The notes beneath the pieces were generated by a model, which worked only from the letters and a program-made list of their open reading frames with translations, was not told the origin of the DNA and made no database searches. Position numbers and translations under genes: made by a program. A stretch of DNA of 64,000 bases from JAAYAO01 sp051133435 (GTDB taxonomy: Bacteria > Actinomycetota > Actinomycetes > Propionibacteriales > Propionibacteriaceae), in the NCBI RefSeq assembly GCF_051133435.1, contig NZ_JBPGNY010000005.1, positions 316,459 to 380,458 on the forward strand, read 5' to 3'. Shown piece after piece: positions 15,917 through 24,319 of this stretch; within the stretch, counting starts at the first letter, position 1, and the number at the start of each line of letters is the position of its first letter.

Positions 15917-17494
15917 GTGGCTACACCGAGAAGTACGGAACCCGGGGAAGACACGAGCCGGGAGTATTGGAATCACTCGGCCGGATTCATTCTGGCCGCT
16001 ATCGGGTCGGCCGTGGGCCTGGGCAATATCTGGCGTTTCCCCGGTGTGGCCTACGCCAGTGGCAGCGGCGCCTTCCTGATCCCGTATCTGGTGGCCCTGC
16101 TGACCGCCGGTATTCCGATCCTGTTCCTCGACTACGCGATCGGTCACCGCTTCCGCGGCGCGGCTCCCCTGGCCTTCCGTCGGATGGCCAAGTGGGCCGA
16201 GCCCCTGGGCTGGTTCCAGACCGCCCTGATGTTCGTGATCGGGGTCTACTACGCCGCGGTCATCGCCTGGGCGATGAGCTTCTTCGTCTTCTCCTTCGAC
16301 CTCAAGTGGGGCGACGACACCCAGACCTTCTTCCTGGCCGAGTACCTCAAGGCCGGTGACACCACCGTGTCGACCGAGCTGGTGGCCGGGGTGGCCATTC
16401 CGCTGCTGCTGGTGTGGTTGACCATCATGGTGGTGCTGGCCCTGGGTGTGGCCCGAGGGGTCGAGAAGCTCAACATGGTCTTCATTCCGCTGCTGGTGCT
16501 GGTGTTCGTCGGGCTGGTGGTACGGGCCCTGACCCTGCCGGGCGCCCTCGCGGGTCTGGACTCCTTCTTCACCCCGGATTGGGCCGCACTGCTCGATCCG
16601 AACGTGTGGATCGCCGCCTACGCGCAGATCTTCTTCTCGCTGTCGATCGCCTTCGGCATCATGATCACCTACGCCTCCTACCAGCGGCGTAAGGCGAATA
16701 TGACCTCCTCGGGCCTGGTGGTGGCCTTCGCCAACTCGTCCTTCGAACTACTGGCCGGTATCGGCGTGTTCGCCACCCTCGGCTTCATGGCCTTCAACGC
16801 CGGCACCCAGGTCAGCGAGTTGGAGGGCCTCACCGGCCCCATCCTCTCGTTCGTCACCTTCCCGGCGGTGATCTCGCAGATGCCGGGCGGCAACATCTTC
16901 GGCGCCCTGTTCTTCGCCTCCCTGACCATGGCCGGGCTCACCTCGCTGGTGTCGATCATGCAGGGTGTGGCCGCCTCGGTGCAGGAGAAATTCCGACTCG
17001 GTCGCAAGACCGCCGCGGTGCTGGTCTCCGCGGTCTGCGGGCTGCTGTCGTTGATGTTGTTCTCGACCACCTCCGGTCTGTTCGCCCTCGACACCGTGGA
17101 CATGTGGAGCAACAACCTCGGCATCGTGATCTCGGCCATCTTCGCCACCCTGCTGTCGGTCTGGGTGATGCGGCGCGGCCAGGAACTGCGCGATCACCTG
17201 AATGCGGTGTCCACCTTCAAGGTCGGCTGGATCTGGCTCGGCCTGGTCGGCATCGTCGCCCCGATCGTGTTGCTGGTGATGCTGGTGCAGCGCATCATCA
17301 CGCTGATCACCGAGGGTTACGAGGGCTACCCGACCTGGTACACCGGCCTGTTCGGCTGGGGTGCCCTGGCCTTCGTGATCGTGATGGCGATCATCCTCAC
17401 CGCCCTGCCCTGGCGTCACCGCCGGGTCGACGACTTCACCCCCTGGCCGCCCCTCAACAGCAGCCGGCTCGACAGCAAGGAGAAGGTCCGATGA
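15917..17494 (+). CDS. metP: Sodium-dependent NSS-family transporter, MetP-like
   Basis: A Na+-coupled symporter of the neurotransmitter:sodium symporter family, with about 12 membrane helices over 525 residues. The first helix carries the family signature FILAAIGSAVGLGNIWRFPGVAYASGSGAFLIPYLVALL (substrate and sodium site). Because its stop overlaps a metS-like small gene by 4 bp, the closest characterised model is Corynebacterium glutamicum MetPS, which imports methionine and alanine. Start GTG at 15917 has GGAGG six bases upstream. The long charged C-terminal tail is cytoplasmic. Substrate specificity is inferred from the neighbour only. Confidence 0.88.
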   Translation: MATPRSTEPGEDTSREYWNHSAGFILAAIGSAVGLGNIWRFPGVAYASGSGAFLIPYLVALLTAGIPILFLDYAIGHRFRGAAPLAFRRMAKWAEPLGWFQTALMFVIGVYYAAVIAWAMSFFVFSFDLKWGDDTQTFFLAEYLKAGDTTVSTELVAGVAIPLLLVWLTIMVVLALGVARGVEKLNMVFIPLLVLVFVGLVVRALTLPGALAGLDSFFTPDWAALLDPNVWIAAYAQIFFSLSIAFGIMITYASYQRRKANMTSSGLVVAFANSSFELLAGIGVFATLGFMAFNAGTQVSELEGLTGPILSFVTFPAVISQMPGGNIFGALFFASLTMAGLTSLVSIMQGVAASVQEKFRLGRKTAAVLVSAVCGLLSLMLFSTTSGLFALDTVDMWSNNLGIVISAIFATLLSVWVMRRGQELRDHLNAVSTFKVGWIWLGLVGIVAPIVLLVMLVQRIITLITEGYEGYPTWYTGLFGWGALAFVIVMAIILTALPWRHRRVDDFTPWPPLNSSRLDSKEKVR

Positions 17495-17676
17495 GCATCT
17501 CGGCGATTGTGATGATGGTGATCTCCCTGGTGGTCGTGTGGGGCGGATTGCTGGCCGCCGTGGTGCACCTGCGCCGCCACCCCGGCATCAGCGATGACGA
17601 CCTGCACCTGAGCGACGACATGCAGGCCGAGGACGAACGACGCGCCCGGCGCGCCCCGCTGCAGCGCGACACCTGA
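17491..17676 (+). CDS. metS: Small subunit of MetPS-type NSS transporter
   Basis: A 61-residue protein with a single membrane helix (MSISAIVMMVISLVVVWGGLLAAVV) and an acidic/basic tail. It matches the methionine/alanine importer small-subunit type, which in C. glutamicum is required for MetP transport activity. The ATG at 17491 overlaps the metP stop (ATGA), and AAGGAG lies upstream. It is short and translationally coupled, so it could be overlooked by gene finders. Confidence 0.87.
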   Translation: MSISAIVMMVISLVVVWGGLLAAVVHLRRHPGISDDDLHLSDDMQAEDERRARRAPLQRDT

Positions 17677-17710
17677 GCGCGGGCCCGGCCGGGGGCGGTC
17701 ACGTGGTTGA

Positions 17711-18475
17711 ATGCGTGGCGTGTTTCCCGGATTCGGCACGGTGGTCAACGTCACCACCATCGTGCTCGGCTCGCTGGTCGGGCTGCTGCTGAGCCGACGG
17801 CTGCCCGACCGCACCCGCACCACGGTCACCGATGCCCTGGGCCTGGTCACTCTGCTGATGGGGGCGCTGGCCGCCATCCGGGTGGTCAGCCCCGAACTCG
17901 GCGAGCGGGTCGGCGACAGCGCCCCGGTGTTGATCGTGCTCGGCTCCCTGCTGCTCGGTGGCATCGTCGGCTCGGTACTCGATCTGGAGCGCCGGGTTGA
18001 CGATCTCGGTGGTTGGCTGCGCGGCCGGTTCTCCCGCGGCAAGGACGACCAGTCGGCCAAGCAACGCTTCGCCGAGGGCTTCGTCACCGCCTCGATGCTG
18101 TTCTGCATCGGCCCGCTCACGGTGCTGGGTTCACTCTCGGACGGGATCGGGCTGGGCGCCGACCAACTGATCCTCAAGGCTGTTCTCGACGGCTTCGCCT
18201 CGATCGCCTTCGCGGCCTCGCTGGGGATCGGGGTGATGGCCGCAGCCTTGTCGGTCGCGGTGGTGCAAGGTGGCCTCACCCTGCTCGGCTGGCTCCTGGG
18301 TGATCTGATGCCGGTGGCCCACGTCGATGCCCTGACCGCGACCGGCGGGTTGATGCTGGTCGGCTTGGGCATCAGATTGCTCGGGATCAAACCGGTGCCG
18401 GTGGCGAACCTGATGCCGGCCCTGCTGATGGCACCGCTGCTGGCCGAGGTCGCGGCCCGGGTGCATACCGGCTGA
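17711..18475 (+). CDS. DUF554 family integral membrane protein
   Basis: A 254-residue polytopic membrane protein of the DUF554 (YdfK/YqgA) type. Seen are the N-terminal GFGTVVNVTTIVLGSLVGLLL, the central FAEGFVTASMLFCIGPLTVLGSLSDG, in which the FCIGPLTVLGS block is the family signature, and a C-terminal GGLMLVGLGIRLLGIKPVPVANLMPALLMAPLL. Function is unknown; a small-molecule transporter has been suggested for the family. The start is uncertain: ATG 17711 and GTG 17720 both lack an obvious ribosome-binding site. It follows metS by 34 bp and ends 1 bp from a convergent gene. Confidence 0.85.
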   Translation: MRGVFPGFGTVVNVTTIVLGSLVGLLLSRRLPDRTRTTVTDALGLVTLLMGALAAIRVVSPELGERVGDSAPVLIVLGSLLLGGIVGSVLDLERRVDDLGGWLRGRFSRGKDDQSAKQRFAEGFVTASMLFCIGPLTVLGSLSDGIGLGADQLILKAVLDGFASIAFAASLGIGVMAAALSVAVVQGGLTLLGWLLGDLMPVAHVDALTATGGLMLVGLGIRLLGIKPVPVANLMPALLMAPLLAEVAARVHTG

Positions 18476-18476
18476 G

Positions 18477-19061
18477 TCAGGCGGCCCCGTTGCCGTCGCG
18501 CCATTCGCGCCAGATCTGAGCCGGGGAGCGGATCGGTTTGGGTTCCTCGGGGTCACGCGCCAGGGTCGACCAGATCAGCACCGGCAGCATGCCGATGAAC
18601 GGCCACACCAACAACGCCACCCAGGAGCGCAGGGTCAATGACACCGGCACCACATCACCGGCCTGGGCCTCGGCGAGCCGGGTACTGAAGTCGCCGGGGC
18701 CGAGCAGCGCACCCACCCCCCAGCACAACAACCCGGCGATCAGGGTGTCGACGAGCACCACCAGGGCCACCAGCCACCCCAGCCGGCGGGCCAGCCACAG
18801 GGATGCCAGCAACCCGATCACCGCGCCACCCACCATCGCGATCACCGAGAACCAAGCATCGGCGGCGAAAATCTGGGCCAGACCACGCTCATTGATCGAG
18901 GCCAGTCCGTCCTGATTGATCTGATACCCAGGCAGTGGGGTCACCAGCCACCACACCACCCCGGCGAAAGCGCCCAGTCCGATGCTGATGCCGAGCATCA
19001 ATGCCAACCGGGGCAGCACCTCGCGGAAGGTCGGACGCGCGTCGATCAGTGACCCAGGCAT
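18477..19061 (-). CDS. Four-helix membrane protein, DUF2567-like
   Basis: A 194-residue predicted inner-membrane protein with about four helices, at residues 19-38, 72-92, 99-120 and 147-170. The pattern GAFAGVVWWLVTPLPGY in the first helix and loop, the overall length and topology resemble the actinobacterial DUF2567 group; this is a family impression, not a proof. The ATG at 19061 overlaps the dnaE 3' end by 16 bp and follows it in the same direction, so the two are probably co-transcribed. No catalytic motif is visible and the function is unknown. Confidence 0.65.
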   Translation of the reverse strand: MPGSLIDARPTFREVLPRLALMLGISIGLGAFAGVVWWLVTPLPGYQINQDGLASINERGLAQIFAADAWFSVIAMVGGAVIGLLASLWLARRLGWLVALVVLVDTLIAGLLCWGVGALLGPGDFSTRLAEAQAGDVVPVSLTLRSWVALLVWPFIGMLPVLIWSTLARDPEEPKPIRSPAQIWREWRDGNGAA

Positions 19062-22000
19062 GAGGGTCCCAGCAGGGCCTTGAGGTCGGCGGCCAGGGGT
19101 GGGGAGGGGGTCACCCGCAGATTGTCGTCCACCCGCCACACGGTAGTGCTTTGGTCGGCCTGCAGCCGCAGCCGAACCTCGGTCACCCCGGGGTGGGCTT
19201 CGAGGACGCCCCGCAGCCGCTCCACCACCGGTGCGGTCACCCGGGTCGAACTCAAGGTGATCACCACCGGCCCGCTGGGCCCCTCGCTGACATCGGGCAA
19301 GGTGACCGCGTCGGCGGTGATCTCGACGGATTCGTCGCGTTCGCGTACCCGGCCGCGCACCTTGACCACCACATCGGGGGCCAGGACATGGGACACCAGT
19401 TCGTAGGCCTTCGGGAACAGGGTCACCTCGACGGCCGCCTCGAGATCCTCCACCACGATCGAGGCCATGAAGTCACCGCGTCTGGTCTGCTTGCGGGTGA
19501 CCTGGGTGATCAGCCCGGCAATGTTGACCATCGTGTCGCGCGGGCCGTCATCGGCCAGCAACTGGGCGATCGAGACGTCGCGCTCGTTGGCGATGATGTG
19601 TTCCAGGCCGTGCAGGGGGTGATCCGAGACGTAGAGCCCGAGCATTTCGCGTTCGAAGGCCAACCGGGTGCGTTTGTCCCACTCCTCCACCTCGGGCACC
19701 GTCACCGCCATCGGTGATTCCTCGGTACCCAGGTCACCGAACAGGTCGGATTGGCCGTGCGCCTCATTGCGCTTCAGATCGATCACCTGATCGATCGCTT
19801 CCTCGTGCACTTCGACCAGACCCCGACGGGTGTGGTTCATCGTGTCGAAGGCACCGGCCTTGATCAGCGATTCGATGGTGCGCTTGTTGCACACCGCCAG
19901 CGGCGCGTTGTCGAGGAACTCGCCGAAGTTCGCGGCCGGCCCGTGTTCGTTTCGGGCGGCGACGATCCCGTCCACCACCGCCAGGCCGACATTGCGCACC
20001 GCGCCCAGACCGAAGCGGATGTCCTTGCCGACCGGGGTGAAGTTCGCCACCGATTCGTTGACATCGGGCAACAGCACCTGGATGTGCATCCGGCGGCATT
20101 CGCCCAGATACAACGCCATCCGGTCCTTGTTGTCCTTCACGCTGGTCAGCACCGCGGCCATGTATTCGGTCGGGTAGTTGGCCTTCAGGTACGCCGTCCA
20201 GTACGACACCAGACCGTAGGCGGCCGAGTGGGCCTTGTTGAAGGCGTAGTTGGAGAACGGCACCAGCACGTCCCACAGCGTTTGGATCGACTCGGTGGAG
20301 AACCCCCGCTCCAACATTCCGGCCTGGAACTTGGGGAAGGCCGCCGCCATCTCGTCGGGCTTCTTCTTGCCCATCACCCGGCGCAACAGATCCGCAGCAC
20401 CCAGGGTGTAGCCGGCCAGGTTCTGCGCGATCGCCATCACCTGCTCCTGGTACACGATCAACCCGAAGGTCTCACCCAGGATGGGTTCCAGCGCCTCGGC
20501 CAGCTCCGGATGCGGGTAGGAGACCTCCTGGAGGCCGTTCTTGCGCAGGGCGTAGTTGGTGTGCGAGTTCGCACCCATCGGGCCCGGACGGAACAGCGCA
20601 CCCAGGGCCGAAATGTCCTCGAAGTTGTCGGGTTTCATCGCCCGCAACAGCTGCCGGTATCCCGGGGAGTCGAACTGGAAGACCCCCAGGGTGTCACCGT
20701 GCGACAACAGCTCGTAGGTGGCCTTGTCGTCCAAGGTCTGGGAGAGCTCGTCCAGGTCGATGTCGATGCCGGCGTTGAGCTTCACGTTGGCCAGCGCGTC
20801 GGCCAGGATCGTCAGGTTGCGCAACCCGAGGAAGTCCATCTTGACCAGGCCGAGGGATTCGCAGGCCGGGTAGTCGAACTGGGTGATGACCGCGCCGTCG
20901 GCCTCGCGCTTCATGATCGGGATGATGTCCAGCAACGGCTCCGACGACATGATCACGCCGGCCGCGTGCACGCCCCACTGGCGTTTCAGACCTTCCAGGC
21001 CGCGGGCGGTTTCCACGACCTGCTTGACCTCGGGGTCGCTCTCGACGAGCTCACGGAACTCGCCACCCTCGTGGTAGCGCTTGTGTTCGGGATCGAACAG
21101 CCCGCTCAACGGCACCGACTTGCTCATCACATCCGGCGGCATCGCCTTGGTGATCCGGTCGCCCATCCCGTAGGGCTTGCCGAGGATCCGGCCGGCGTCC
21201 TTGACCGCCTGCTTGGCCTTGATGGTGCCGTAGGTGACGATCTGGCAGACCCGGTCGTCGCCGTACTTGTCGATCACATAGGAGATGACTTCATCGCGAC
21301 GGCGGTCGTCGAAGTCGACGTCGAAGTCGGGCATCGAGGCCCGTTCGGGGTTCAGGAATCGCTCGAAGATCAGGCCGTGCTGCAGCGGGTCGAGGTCGGT
21401 GATCCGCATCGCATAGGCGCACATCGAACCGGCACCCGAACCACGTCCGGGCCCGACCTTGATGCCCTGGTTCTTGGCCCAGTTGATGAAGTCGGCCACC
21501 ACCAGGAAGTACCCGGCATAGCCCTTGCCCTCGATGACCTCGATCTCGTAATCGGCCTGGCGGCGCACTTCCTCGGGCACGCCGCGCGGATAGCGGGCTT
21601 CCAGCCCGGTGTTCACCTCATGGACGAACCAGGATTCCTCGGTATGCCCTTCGGGCACCGGGAACCGCGGCATGTACCGTCCCTCGCCCTCGAGGAACTC
21701 CACATTGCACCGCTCGGCGATGTCGAGGGTCGTGTCACAGGCCTCGGGCAGTTCGGCGAACAGTGCCCGCATCTCCTCGGCCGACTTCAGGTAGTACCCG
21801 TCACCGTTGAACCGGAACCGGCCCGGGGTGTCCTTGTTCGCACCGGCCGAGACACACAGCAGGTTGTCGTGGGCTTCGGCGTCCTCGCGGTCGATGTAGT
21901 GCAGGTCATTGGTCGCCACCAGGGGCACGTTCAGTTCCTTGGCGATCTTCAGCAGGTCCTGCCGGACCCGGGTCTCGATGTCGAGACCGTGGTCCATCAG

Positions 22001-22561
22001 CTCCACGAAGTAGTTGTCCGGCCCGAAGATGTCGCGGAACTCCCCCGCCGAGGCCAGGGCTTCCTTGTACATGCCCTGCCGCAGATAGGTCTGCACCTCA
22101 CCGGAGGGGCAACCGGTCGTGCCCAGCAGGCCCTTGCCGTACTCGTTGAGCAGTTCCCGGTCGGCCCGCGGCTTGTAGAAGAAGCCCTCCAGGGACGATC
22201 GCGAGGCCAGCCGGAAGAGGTTGCGCATGCCGTCGCTGTCGCCGGCCCACAGGGTGATGTGGGTGTAGGCACCCTTGGCCGACACGTCATCACCGGAGCC
22301 GTCGCCGAACTGCACCCGTTTGCGTTCCGAGCGGTGAGTCTTCGGGGTCAGGTACCCCTCCAGACCGATGATCGGCTTCACCCCGCTGCCCTGCGCGGCC
22401 TTGTAGAACTCGTAGGCACCGAACAGGTTGCCGTGATCCGAAATCGCCAGTGCCGGCATGTTCAACTCGGCCGCCCGCTTGAACAGCGGCTTGATTCGGG
22501 CCGCACCGTCGAGCATCGAGAACTCGGTATGAACATGCAGGTGAACAAACGGATCCGTCAT
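19046..22561 (-). CDS. dnaE: DNA polymerase III alpha subunit DnaE
   Basis: Replicative polymerase catalytic subunit, 1171 residues, the usual size for actinobacterial DnaE1. It has an N-terminal PHP domain (FVHLHVHTEFSMLDGAARI, ISDHGNLFG), the polymerase core with GPGRGSGAGSMCAYAMRITDLDP and the catalytic aspartates in MPDFDVDFDDRRRDEVI, the thumb/fingers region GPMGANSH and KKKPDEMAAAFPKF, tandem HhH (YAFNKAHSAAYGLVSYWTAYLKANYP) and a C-terminal OB domain (INIAGLITQVTRKQTRRGDFMASIVVEDLEA). ATG 22561 gives the family N-terminus; a GTG three codons earlier sits too close to GGAGG, while the ATG is 11 bases away, so the start remains slightly uncertain. Confidence 0.97.
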   Translation of the reverse strand: MTDPFVHLHVHTEFSMLDGAARIKPLFKRAAELNMPALAISDHGNLFGAYEFYKAAQGSGVKPIIGLEGYLTPKTHRSERKRVQFGDGSGDDVSAKGAYTHITLWAGDSDGMRNLFRLASRSSLEGFFYKPRADRELLNEYGKGLLGTTGCPSGEVQTYLRQGMYKEALASAGEFRDIFGPDNYFVELMDHGLDIETRVRQDLLKIAKELNVPLVATNDLHYIDREDAEAHDNLLCVSAGANKDTPGRFRFNGDGYYLKSAEEMRALFAELPEACDTTLDIAERCNVEFLEGEGRYMPRFPVPEGHTEESWFVHEVNTGLEARYPRGVPEEVRRQADYEIEVIEGKGYAGYFLVVADFINWAKNQGIKVGPGRGSGAGSMCAYAMRITDLDPLQHGLIFERFLNPERASMPDFDVDFDDRRRDEVISYVIDKYGDDRVCQIVTYGTIKAKQAVKDAGRILGKPYGMGDRITKAMPPDVMSKSVPLSGLFDPEHKRYHEGGEFRELVESDPEVKQVVETARGLEGLKRQWGVHAAGVIMSSEPLLDIIPIMKREADGAVITQFDYPACESLGLVKMDFLGLRNLTILADALANVKLNAGIDIDLDELSQTLDDKATYELLSHGDTLGVFQFDSPGYRQLLRAMKPDNFEDISALGALFRPGPMGANSHTNYALRKNGLQEVSYPHPELAEALEPILGETFGLIVYQEQVMAIAQNLAGYTLGAADLLRRVMGKKKPDEMAAAFPKFQAGMLERGFSTESIQTLWDVLVPFSNYAFNKAHSAAYGLVSYWTAYLKANYPTEYMAAVLTSVKDNKDRMALYLGECRRMHIQVLLPDVNESVANFTPVGKDIRFGLGAVRNVGLAVVDGIVAARNEHGPAANFGEFLDNAPLAVCNKRTIESLIKAGAFDTMNHTRRGLVEVHEEAIDQVIDLKRNEAHGQSDLFGDLGTEESPMAVTVPEVEEWDKRTRLAFEREMLGLYVSDHPLHGLEHIIANERDVSIAQLLADDGPRDTMVNIAGLITQVTRKQTRRGDFMASIVVEDLEAAVEVTLFPKAYELVSHVLAPDVVVKVRGRVRERDESVEITADAVTLPDVSEGPSGPVVITLSSTRVTAPVVERLRGVLEAHPGVTEVRLRLQADQSTTVWRVDDNLRVTPSPPLAADLKALLGPSCLGH

Positions 22562-22615
22562 TCCCGCCACTGCCTCCCCAACCTCAAACCCGGCTTCCCG
22601 ACCGAGCCCGACCAG

Positions 22616-22658
22616 CCTAGCCGCAACGCCCCGGGAGCCGGTCGTGTTCGACCCGGGG
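22616..22658. promoter_or_regulatory. Hairpin-forming dyad and candidate dnaE -10 in a divergent promoter region
   Basis: Between dnaE and the DUF998 gene lies a strong nested inverted repeat at 22629-22658: outer arms CCCCGGG/CCCGGGG, inner GTCG/CGAC. On the minus strand TAGGCT (22616-22621) follows it and is a plausible dnaE -10. The dyad could be an operator or a cruciform shared by both divergent genes. No function is established. Confidence 0.35.
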
Positions 22659-22751
22659 TGTCGATCGTAGGGGCACCCACCGACACTCCAACACCGGGCT
22701 TCGGCGCCGCGCTACCGGTTGATCCCGGTACTGCTGAGTAGGGTGGCTCGG

Positions 22752-23426
22752 GTGACGATCTCTTCCCGCGTCGCCGGCGCCTGTCTCACCTTCGCGGCGT
22801 TGTGCCACCTGTCCTGGCTCACCGAGTTCGTGTCCGGGTCGCGGCTACCGGTTCGCACCTCCTATGTCAGCGAACTCTTCGCCCTCGGCCAGCCCTGGTC
22901 GCAGTGGCTGCGATTCGGGGATGTGTTGGCCGGGACGGCCGTGTTGGTCGCCGCGATTTTGTTGCTCAGTGCCCGGCTCCGCGACCGGCGGGCCCGACTA
23001 CTGGAACCCGGTGCCGTGGGCCTGTTGGGCTTGGGATTGTTCGGAGCAGGCACGATCACCGACGCGCTGTTGCCGATGGCCTGCACCCCGTCGGTGTCGG
23101 CTGCCTGCGCCGCGGCCGAGAAGGCCGGGACGGTACCACTGCACCACCAACTGCACACCGTCAGCAGTTCGGTGGCGACCACCGGCGCCGTAGCCGGTTT
23201 TCTGCTGCTGGGTTGGGTGCTGGCCCGAAGCCGGCCGCCATCGCGCGCCCTGATGGTCGCGGCGATCGGTTACGCCCTGCTGACCGGCTGGGTGTTGCTG
23301 GAGGTCGCCGAGTTCGGGGCGTCGATGCTGGGCTGGAGTCAACGCCTGCAGATCGTCGGATCCTCGGTGTGCCTGGCCCTGCTGTCGATCGCCTGCTGGA
23401 CCGGGCGGATCGGAGTCCGGCCATGA
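22752..23426 (+). CDS. DUF998-like six-helix membrane protein
   Basis: An integral membrane protein of about 224 residues with six predicted helices. The first helix leads to FVSGSRLPVRTSYVSELFALGQPWSQWLRFGDVLAG, the arrangement found in DUF998 proteins (conserved S-E in the first loop). Function unknown. The start is not certain: GTG 22752 has TAGGGT seven bases before it, the geometry of a leaderless transcript, while GTG 22743 and ATG 22719 are possible alternatives. Its stop overlaps the next gene (ATGA), making it the first of a coupled trio ending in lysX. Confidence 0.7.
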   Translation: MTISSRVAGACLTFAALCHLSWLTEFVSGSRLPVRTSYVSELFALGQPWSQWLRFGDVLAGTAVLVAAILLLSARLRDRRARLLEPGAVGLLGLGLFGAGTITDALLPMACTPSVSAACAAAEKAGTVPLHHQLHTVSSSVATTGAVAGFLLLGWVLARSRPPSRALMVAAIGYALLTGWVLLEVAEFGASMLGWSQRLQIVGSSVCLALLSIACWTGRIGVRP

Positions 23427-24319
23427 TTCGCCATCACCAGATCGAGGTCGGCCCACCAGCCCGTATCGCCCATGTCGCCGAATGGGCCGCCGAGGCTCCC
23501 GACGCGCCGGTGTTGGTGATCTGGTCGGGTTTGGGTGGAGCCTGGTTCGACTGGGTGCCGGTGGCCGCCCGGCTGCCGGAAGTGCGGATCCTGGTGATCG
23601 ATCGCCCCGGCAACGGGGACGCCCCCGACTGGCCACCGGGCACCCACGACCTCGAACAGGTGGTCGCCGATGCCGGCACCATCCTGGACTCCCTGGGGGT
23701 GTCCGCGGCGGTTTTCGCCGGGCATTCGATGGGCGGCTGGTACGCCGAAGCGGCCGCCGCCGGACACCGCTCCCGGGCGGTCGGGGTGATCCTGCTCGAT
23801 GCCAGCCCGGCCGCCGATCGGCACCGCCCACCCGGCAGACTGACCCGACGCATCCGGTACACCCAGACGAGGTTCGCGATGGCCCTGTTGGACCTGGCCG
23901 CCGGCCTGATCGGCTGGCGCCGGCTCGGTCCCTGGTTGCGCAAGGCACTCGAGGGCCCCGGGCCACATCCGGGCCCGGAACGCGACCTGCACCGCCAACG
24001 ATGCCGACACACCTACCGGCGCCGGGGCCTGTGGCAGGCAGCCCTGGTCGAATGGGCCGCCTACCCGACCCTGCGCGCCCAACTCGGTGAACTGCGCCAT
24101 GCCCGGCCGCTCGGCGAGGTACCGCTGCTGAATGTCACCGCCCGCTGGTACCGTCCGGGCACCGATACCGCTGAACACCGCCCGGTGCACCGCACCCATC
24201 GGGGCAACACCGCCCGGGTGCGGGTGCAACCGGCCCCGCACATGCTGATGCTCACCCACCCCGATACCGTTGCGGTCCTGTTTCGCCAGACCCTCGATCT
24301 TTCTCCGGACGTGCCATGA
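23423..24319 (+). CDS. Alpha/beta hydrolase coupled to lysX
   Basis: A 298-residue alpha/beta-fold hydrolase. The nucleophile elbow is GHSMGGW, the oxyanion-hole strand is LVIWSGLGGAWFDW, the acid is probably in VTARWYRPGTDT, and the catalytic histidine lies in QPAPHMLMLTHP near the C-terminus. There is no signal peptide. Start and stop overlap both neighbours by 4 bp (ATGA at each end), so it is translated stoichiometrically with the DUF998 protein and LysX. In Pseudomonas and Enterococcus, hydrolases encoded with aminoacyl-phosphatidylglycerol synthases remove the amino acid from the lipid; a similar lysyl-PG hydrolase role is an attractive inference here. Confidence 0.85.
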   Translation: MIRHHQIEVGPPARIAHVAEWAAEAPDAPVLVIWSGLGGAWFDWVPVAARLPEVRILVIDRPGNGDAPDWPPGTHDLEQVVADAGTILDSLGVSAAVFAGHSMGGWYAEAAAAGHRSRAVGVILLDASPAADRHRPPGRLTRRIRYTQTRFAMALLDLAAGLIGWRRLGPWLRKALEGPGPHPGPERDLHRQRCRHTYRRRGLWQAALVEWAAYPTLRAQLGELRHARPLGEVPLLNVTARWYRPGTDTAEHRPVHRTHRGNTARVRVQPAPHMLMLTHPDTVAVLFRQTLDLSPDVP